Shown here in pieces: positions 4,717-8,573 of a stretch of DNA of 8,573 bases. The notes beneath the pieces were generated by a model. That model did no database searches. It saw only the letters and a list, made by a program, of their open reading frames with translations, and was not told the origin of the DNA. This DNA is from Candidatus Aenigmatarchaeota archaeon. GTDB lineage: Archaea; Aenigmatarchaeota; Aenigmatarchaeia; QMZP01. Where the stretch lies: contig JACQOB010000148.1 of NCBI GenBank assembly GCA_016202745.1, positions 1 through 8,573 of the forward strand, read 5' to 3'. Positions within the stretch are counted from its first letter, which is position 1; each line of letters starts with the position of its first letter. The translations under genes and the position numbers were made by a program.

Positions 4717-6237
4717 TTGAAGGAGCTAATTACCAGGCTTTATGGAGACGGCATAGCTGATTATAGCGCAATTTCTTCCGGGATAAGAAAAGGGATAGCC
4801 ACCCTTGCTGTTGCAGCCGCCCCGTTCCTGCTCCCTTCCGGTGCAGCAGCCCAGAGCACCCAGGAGGAGCTCAACAACCTGGGCTGGATGGAGACCACAG
4901 TCGGCCAGAACCTGCTTGAATGCCAATGCACTAACAACCCCGTAAAGCCCGCATGGGTGCAGGAGCAGATTGAGCATCTGGATATCGTGTACAGGCACCT
5001 CTGGCCGCGCCACAGGGAGGGCCACCCGCCAAATGCGAGACCCCCGGGAGAGCCCATCCCGCATACGCATTATAAAGACCCAAATCCTTTCAGAATTAAT
5101 CCCTATGCCGATGTGAACGGCTATGTGCGCGAGGCTGTGGGCAAGCTGAGGAGTTGGGGCGGCACAACAAGGGACACAATGCCCCCTGATTTGCGTTCAG
5201 AGGCCGCTGGCGTGAAGGCCAGGCTGAGGCAGCTCTACCCGGAATATTGCTCACCTAATAACGGATGCTATCCTGAAGCACCTGGCTTCAATTCAGCCCC
5301 CGGTTTTGCGCCGCCCTCTCCGGACATGTCTTATGGAACGGTGAGGAACGACCCTCCGCCGCAGGAGCAGCCGTGGCAAGAAGAGGTGCTGCAGGAGCAA
5401 CTGCGACCCGCAGAGGTACCACCTCGAAGACAGGTTGCTTACCCTGTAAGGGAAACGATCGATCATCCTGATGCAGAATTTGTTGACCCTTACTCAGGGA
5501 TGGTTAACTTTTATTGGAAGGGGAAAAGTTACATAAGCGGAGAGTTGGAATTCTTGAGGAGAGAGGGTGTGATTGACAAGTTCAAGGAGAGAAGCCCCGG
5601 AAAGAATGAAGGGGAGGCAATCGACTATAATGTGACAATTGGAGAACGAAGTTTTCCTATTAGATTCACAATGCACAGCAGAATGACTAAGACAGGCGGC
5701 ATACACGTAATAGCAAACCTGCCGGAAGACACGCAGGATGGCCTCACCAGCAGGCTTGATAACCTCCTGAACAGGCCTGCAAAGCAGGCCAGCAGGAATC
5801 CGGACAAAGCAGAAATGCTGGATAACGAATCCGCGCAGGAGCTGTTGCTGAATTACTTCAGGGACAACGTTGTAGGCTCCTCGGCAGGTTCAAGTTCCGG
5901 CCTGCTGAAAATGGTCGGTGGCAGGCGCGTACGGGTAGCGTATACCAGCAATGCGAGAGAAGTCTATACGTGCGAAATAGCTGGCGACTCAAGGAGGGGC
6001 AGCACAATCTGGAAAAACGGGGTTGGATTTAACGATGCCATATTTGTCAGCCCCGCCTTCTATAGGGATCCATGCGTGTATGCCACTGATGGGTACGCAG
6101 CTTACATTGTTTACTATGGAGCCGACTCCAAGAAGCTGGGATTCCCTGGTGAGACATTCTACCTGATAGCGAATAATATAAACCCCAGCGAGCATCTAAA
6201 GTGGGCAATCGAAGACATGCAGAAGAAATCCAGGTAG
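4717..6237 (+). CDS. Probable exported protein of unknown function, 506 aa
   Basis: I do not recognise the family. The start is taken as TTG at 4717, the only usable start before the signal region, with AGGTGG (4708-4713) upstream. Residues 1-26 form an unusually long, partly basic N-region, 27-45 are hydrophobic, and AAA before Gln46 fits a signal peptidase I site. The first mature block (47-185) holds Cys69, Cys71, Cys178 and Cys184. A Pro/Gln/Glu-rich linker (about 190-245) separates it from a second block (250-506) with many aromatic residues, a Ser/Gly-rich stretch near 387-395 and Cys419 and Cys453. Six cysteines could form disulfides outside the cell. No membrane anchor follows, so it may be secreted or surface-associated. 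DNA at about 5460-5690 is more AT-rich than the linker region. The gene ends at the base next to the convergent PHP gene. Confidence 0.85.
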   Translation: MKELITRLYGDGIADYSAISSGIRKGIATLAVAAAPFLLPSGAAAQSTQEELNNLGWMETTVGQNLLECQCTNNPVKPAWVQEQIEHLDIVYRHLWPRHREGHPPNARPPGEPIPHTHYKDPNPFRINPYADVNGYVREAVGKLRSWGGTTRDTMPPDLRSEAAGVKARLRQLYPEYCSPNNGCYPEAPGFNSAPGFAPPSPDMSYGTVRNDPPPQEQPWQEEVLQEQLRPAEVPPRRQVAYPVRETIDHPDAEFVDPYSGMVNFYWKGKSYISGELEFLRREGVIDKFKERSPGKNEGEAIDYNVTIGERSFPIRFTMHSRMTKTGGIHVIANLPEDTQDGLTSRLDNLLNRPAKQASRNPDKAEMLDNESAQELLLNYFRDNVVGSSAGSSSGLLKMVGGRRVRVAYTSNAREVYTCEIAGDSRRGSTIWKNGVGFNDAIFVSPAFYRDPCVYATDGYAAYIVYYGADSKKLGFPGETFYLIANNINPSEHLKWAIEDMQKKSR

Positions 6238-7077
6238 TCACCAATAATGCCTCATCTTCACCCTGCTGTACGGCCTTGAGCAGGCATAGCCGAACTCCCC
6301 CAGGTATCCCCAGAACCTGCTGTACGACCTTACGAATTTCTTCATCAGCCTCTCAGCGAGCCACGCCCTCGGCGGGGAGTAATTCTTCCTCACGTATTCC
6401 AGCACCTCCAGGTAGGAGCCCGCAAGCCTGAGCCGCGACCAGTCCACTATCTCCTCCACCGGGACGTACCCCCTCTCGAAGGTGAGGTTGCCTTTCCTTA
6501 TTGCCTTCAGGATGTCATCAACGCCGCCCACGTCTTTCAATATGTTTGGCGCAGCCCCTACCATCTCCAGCGTGTGGGCATCAGAGCCTGCCACCATGGG
6601 CTTCCCCATCTTTCTTGCCTGCCTCTCCGCTATCCAGTTGGAGACCTTGTTCATGTTAAGGGCGTTATGCACCTCTATCGCGTCAGTGTGCCTCATCTCA
6701 AGCCTCATGCCCAGCCCCAGCATGTCAAACGGGTGGTCGCCTATCGCTATGCCTCCACAATCATGCACCCTATCCACCGTCTCCCGCACGCCCATTCCCG
6801 GGCTTATTGGCTCCTCAACCCCCAGCGCAAGCAGATGGCCCGCTGAAGTCGATATCTCAACGCCCGGTATGAAAAGAAGCCCCAGCCTTTTGGCCTCCTC
6901 CCTGGCTTCCCTATGCCCCTCCACGCTGTCGTGGTCCGTAAGCGCAATACCGCTCAGGCCCAATTCCCTGGCCTTCCTCACAACCTTAAGCGGGCTTGGT
7001 ATGGCTTCCGTCCTTATCTTCCTCCCGTGTGAATAGTGGCTGTGGCAGTGGAATTCAAACCTGCCGCTGTTTTCCAT
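6238..7077 (-). CDS. PHP-domain metal-dependent phosphoesterase
   Basis: A PHP-superfamily hydrolase of 279 residues, probably cytoplasmic, expected to cleave phosphoester bonds with a multi-metal centre. Numbering from the ATG at 7077: HCH (His10, His12) with His17 in the usual HxH-SDG region, TDHDSVEG (Asp48-His49-Asp50), PGVEIST (Glu74), GDHPFD (Asp114-His115), EVHNA (His137) and GSDAH (Asp166, His168). These ligands make it look catalytically intact. Residues beyond ~180 form a basic, aromatic C-terminal extension (RSYSRFWGYLGEFGYACSRPY region) not needed for the PHP fold. The frame is also open to a TTG at 7101, but that codon overlaps the TATA box, while 7077 is at leaderless distance. 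Substrate is unknown; relatives include the bacterial YciV/RNase AM group and histidinol phosphatase-like proteins. Its stop abuts that of the exported protein. Confidence 0.92.
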   Translation of the reverse strand: MENSGRFEFHCHSHYSHGRKIRTEAIPSPLKVVRKARELGLSGIALTDHDSVEGHREAREEAKRLGLLFIPGVEISTSAGHLLALGVEEPISPGMGVRETVDRVHDCGGIAIGDHPFDMLGLGMRLEMRHTDAIEVHNALNMNKVSNWIAERQARKMGKPMVAGSDAHTLEMVGAAPNILKDVGGVDDILKAIRKGNLTFERGYVPVEEIVDWSRLRLAGSYLEVLEYVRKNYSPPRAWLAERLMKKFVRSYSRFWGYLGEFGYACSRPYSRVKMRHYW

Positions 7078-7100
7078 AAGGACTAATTCGCTTATCGCCA

Positions 7101-7108
7101 ATTTAAAT
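7101..7108. promoter_or_regulatory. Palindromic TATA box shared by divergent genes
   Basis: ATTTAAAT is a perfect palindrome. Its centre is 27 bases from the PHP ATG (7077, minus) and 25 bases from the HicB-like ATG (7129, plus). Both distances are what a leaderless archaeal transcript needs, so a single box could serve both directions. Confidence 0.6.
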
Positions 7109-7128
7109 CCAGGCCGACAACTAATAAT

Positions 7129-7251
7129 ATGGAAAAGCTGAAGTTCAGGATAGTCATTGAACAGGACGAGGACGGGGTTTTTGTTGCCAAGTGCTCAACA
7201 CTTCCAGGATGCGTCTCCCAGGGAAAGGCAAGGCAGGAGGTCATTTCTTAA
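7129..7251 (+). pseudogene. Truncated HicB-family antitoxin remnant, 40 codons
   Basis: The 40-codon frame begins MEKLKFRIVIEQDEDGVFVA and continues with LPGCVSQGKARQEV before a TAA at 7249. This is the N-terminal part of the HicB-like (UPF0150) antitoxin fold: two beta strands around the DEDG turn, then the LPGC-SQGK signature. Intact members are about 65-140 residues and continue with an EALxNIKEAI-type helix, missing here. Neither other forward frame restores it, so it is not a simple frameshift. No HicA-like toxin is present beside it. The promoter box at 7101-7108 still sits 25 bases upstream, so a short peptide might be made. I regard it as a decaying orphan from a type II toxin-antitoxin pair; a functional micro-protein is less likely. 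Confidence 0.72.
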
Positions 7252-7285
7252 GGCAAATTAATTGGACTGGCTTGGAAGGTAAAAC

Positions 7286-7295
7286 CTATTTTAAT
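7286..7295 (+). promoter_or_regulatory. TATA-like box for the carbonic anhydrase-like gene
   Basis: CTATTTTAAT is centred about 26 bases upstream of the ATG at 7316, the leaderless spacing seen at other starts in this window. A purine-rich run (7298-7308) lies between box and start. Confidence 0.45.
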
Positions 7296-7315
7296 GCAAG
7301 AAGAAGAATTATGTT

Positions 7316-7828
7316 ATGATTCTATCCTTCAGGGGCAAGGCGCCGAGAATACATGAAACCTGCTTCATCGCCGACAACGCCACAATAGCTGGCGACGTCG
7401 ATATTGGCGAGAACAGCAGCGTGTGGTTCGGCGCGGCGATAAGGGGCGACCTTGGACCCGTGAGGATAGGCAAAGGCAGCAGCGTGCAGGACAACTGCGT
7501 GATACACACAGACCCCGGCAGGCCTGCCTTCATAGGGGATGGCGTCTCCCTCGGGCATGGCGTCGTCGTCCATGGCGCCACCGTCAAGTCCGACTGCATC
7601 ATTGGCATAGGCGCAGTCCTCCTGAACGGCTGCGAAATAGGGGAGGGCAGCATCGTGGCTGCCGGAGCTGTCGTGAAGGAGGGAGAGAAGATGCCCCCGG
7701 CCAGCCTTGTCGTCGGCGTGCCGGGAAAGGTTGTCCGGCAGCTGACAGATGATGATGTGAAGAAGATAAAGGAGAATGCGGCTGAATACGTGAAGCTGGG
7801 CGCGGAATACAGGAAGATGATTTTATAG
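7316..7828 (+). CDS. Gamma-class carbonic anhydrase-like hexapeptide protein
   Basis: A 170-residue left-handed beta-helix protein of the gamma carbonic anhydrase/YrdA (CamH-like) family, forming trimers in characterised members. Hexapeptide repeats of the I/V-G-x4 type run from about residue 20 to 123, followed by VVGVPGKVVRQL and a C-terminal amphipathic helix (145-170). The three zinc ligands are His64 (VIHTD), His81 and His86 (GHGVVVHG), each contributed at a subunit interface. The conserved Arg43 and Asp45 (RGD) and Gln58-Asp59-Asn60 (SVQDN) are also present, so metal binding is likely. Like CamH-type proteins, it has the short form without the acidic loop of Cam. It may hydrate CO2, but many family members have no shown activity. 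The ATG at 7316 is at leaderless distance from a TATA-like box. Its 3' end overlaps the convergent gene by 6 bases. Confidence 0.93.
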   Translation: MILSFRGKAPRIHETCFIADNATIAGDVDIGENSSVWFGAAIRGDLGPVRIGKGSSVQDNCVIHTDPGRPAFIGDGVSLGHGVVVHGATVKSDCIIGIGAVLLNGCEIGEGSIVAAGAVVKEGEKMPPASLVVGVPGKVVRQLTDDDVKKIKENAAEYVKLGAEYRKMIL

Positions 7829-8137
7829 TCTTGTTCCTCTACCGGAGAAATACTCCATGCTGCTGTATACAGCCTCCAGCCTCGGGAAGCACAGGCGCTC
7901 AAAATCGTCCCTGGGTATTTCCACAATCGCCTTGTCCGTGCTTACCTCAATGGAATCCGCGGAAAATGCTTTTATCATTTTCCCGTAATCCCCCGGGTTC
8001 CTGAGAACAAGCGCGTATCTCCCGTTTCCTGAGGGGTGGAATTCGCCTATGTTTTCTCCGTCCACCTGCAGGTACCCTCCCTCCAGGAGGCCCTGAACCC
8101 CATCCAATGACACGTCTTCCTCCATTTTCTCCACCAT
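7823..8137 (-). CDS. Hypothetical protein, 104 aa
   Basis: I do not recognise this protein. It begins MVEKMEEDVSLDGVQGLLEGG, an acidic helical stretch, followed by what looks like a small alpha/beta domain: YLQVDGENIGEF, YALVLRNPGDYGKMIKAF, and IEVSTDKAIVEIP as likely strands and helix. The C-terminus (LCFPRLEAVYSSMEYFSGRGTRL) is aromatic. An in-frame stop upstream limits the start to the ATG at 8137 or a second ATG at 8125 preceded by GGTGGAG; AGGG just before 8137 is the weaker signal. It lies 25 bases downstream of the next gene on the same strand, so the two are probably co-transcribed. The last 6 bases overlap the carbonic anhydrase-like gene tail to tail. There is no signal peptide or membrane segment. 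Confidence 0.72.
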   Translation of the reverse strand: MVEKMEEDVSLDGVQGLLEGGYLQVDGENIGEFHPSGNGRYALVLRNPGDYGKMIKAFSADSIEVSTDKAIVEIPRDDFERLCFPRLEAVYSSMEYFSGRGTRL

Positions 8138-8162
8138 GACCCTTATGCTCCTTCCGCAATTC

Positions 8163-8573
8163 TCAAACCTTCACAACAACCCCGCCAACGCCCGCGGCCG
8201 CGAACTTGTGCATCATTTCCGCCAGCGAGTTCAGTATGCCCTGCGCCTCGCCCACGTCCATCTTCACCAGGTTAGGCTCCAGTATCTCCGTGGCTGAAGG
8301 CGCGTAATTCATCACCATGTAGGTGAGCGTCTCAAAATCCTGGGAGACCATCTCTATCTCGACCACGTGCGAGAAGGCGGACTCTATGTTGGGGAGGGGC
8401 TTCTCCACCTTCTGAATCTCCTTGAAAAGCTTCCTGTAGATTATTATCTTCTCCTCCCTCTCCATCAGCTGGACGTGCTTCTCCAGGCTGCTCTTCGCGG
8501 CCTCCTCATTGACGGCCAGGGACTCTATCATCATCCACACCCTAATCCAGCCTTCCTTCAGCTTCTTCTTCAC
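8163..8573 (-). CDS. Conserved archaeal-looking hypothetical, N-terminus at window edge
   Basis: The frame is open to the edge; a GTG occupies the last three bases, so the start is that codon or slightly beyond. At least 136 residues are visible. The N-terminal part KKKLKEGWIRVWMMIESLAV is followed by a helical, Lys/Glu-rich stretch (25-55), then VEKPLPNIESAFSHVVEIEM and a region ending with NYAPSATEILEP, GEAQGILNSLAEMMHKFAAAG and GVVVKV. The alternation of strands and helices with a Gly/Ala-rich end suggests a compact alpha/beta protein. The general look is familiar from uncharacterised proteins of small-genome archaea, but I cannot name a family from sequence alone. It heads an apparent operon with the 104-residue gene 25 bases downstream. 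Function is unknown. Confidence 0.82.
   Translation of the reverse strand: MKKKLKEGWIRVWMMIESLAVNEEAAKSSLEKHVQLMEREEKIIIYRKLFKEIQKVEKPLPNIESAFSHVVEIEMVSQDFETLTYMVMNYAPSATEILEPNLVKMDVGEAQGILNSLAEMMHKFAAAGVGGVVVKV

Noticed and set aside
6482..7036. 184-codon plus-strand open frame opposite the PHP gene
   Set aside because: The minus strand has all PHP metal-binding motifs; the plus frame is Ser/Pro-rich shadow sequence.
7078..7101. TTG 7101 as start of the PHP gene
   Set aside because: The codon touches the TATA box and would leave no room for transcription start; ATG 7077 is at leaderless spacing.
7240..7315. Frameshift restoring the missing half of the HicB-like protein
   Set aside because: Neither alternative forward frame encodes the expected helix, so the gene is truncated rather than frameshifted.
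7309..7926. 205-codon minus-strand open frame opposite the carbonic anhydrase-like gene
   Set aside because: The plus strand has clear hexapeptide repeats and zinc ligands; the minus frame is Ser/Thr/Pro-rich with no known motif.
1..8573. CRISPR array, insertion sequence, phage genes or integration site
   Set aside because: No regularly spaced repeats, transposase, integrase or target-site duplications were seen on either strand.

Overview
The window looks archaeal. TATA-box-like sequences sit about 24-30 bases upstream of most starts, several genes appear leaderless with no Shine-Dalgarno sequence, and AGG (Arg) and ATA (Ile) codons are common. A fused GMP synthetase, an archaeal-type threonine dehydrogenase and several archaeal-looking hypotheticals fit a compact euryarchaeal or DPANN-type genome. 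I cannot place it more precisely. Gene density is high, overall base composition is near 50% GC, and there are no tRNA, rRNA, CRISPR or transposase genes.

Layout. 1-1047 (+): the last two thirds of GMP synthetase (guaA). 1048-1235: a gene-free convergent gap that could fold into a long RNA stem-loop. 1236-2174 (-): an unrecognised 312-residue protein, divergent from 2270-2644 (+), a stand-alone receiver domain; a palindrome lies between their promoters. 2645-2786: a gap with a hairpin, small palindromes and a TATA-like box ahead of 2787-3257 (+), an all-helical hypothetical. 3314-3574 (-): a small hypothetical behind 3609-4640 (-), a zinc-dependent threonine-3-dehydrogenase-like enzyme (tdh). 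4717-6237 (+): a probably exported 506-residue protein of unknown function, divergent from tdh. 6238-7077 (-): a PHP-domain metal phosphoesterase abutting it tail to tail. 7129-7251 (+): a truncated HicB-type antitoxin remnant sharing a palindromic promoter with the PHP gene. 7316-7828 (+): a gamma-class carbonic anhydrase-like protein. 7823-8137 (-) and 8163-8573 (-): two hypotheticals in one apparent operon, the second running to the window edge.

How the genes fit together. No single pathway is visible. Housekeeping metabolism (GMP synthesis, threonine catabolism, carbonic anhydrase-like) is mixed with a signalling domain, an exported protein, a phosphoesterase and conserved hypotheticals. 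The most notable non-coding signals are the structured 1046-1186 segment, an 18/22-base match between the two larger gaps, and divergent promoters built on palindromic A/T boxes. I see no convincing complete new system, and the novelty claims are kept modest.
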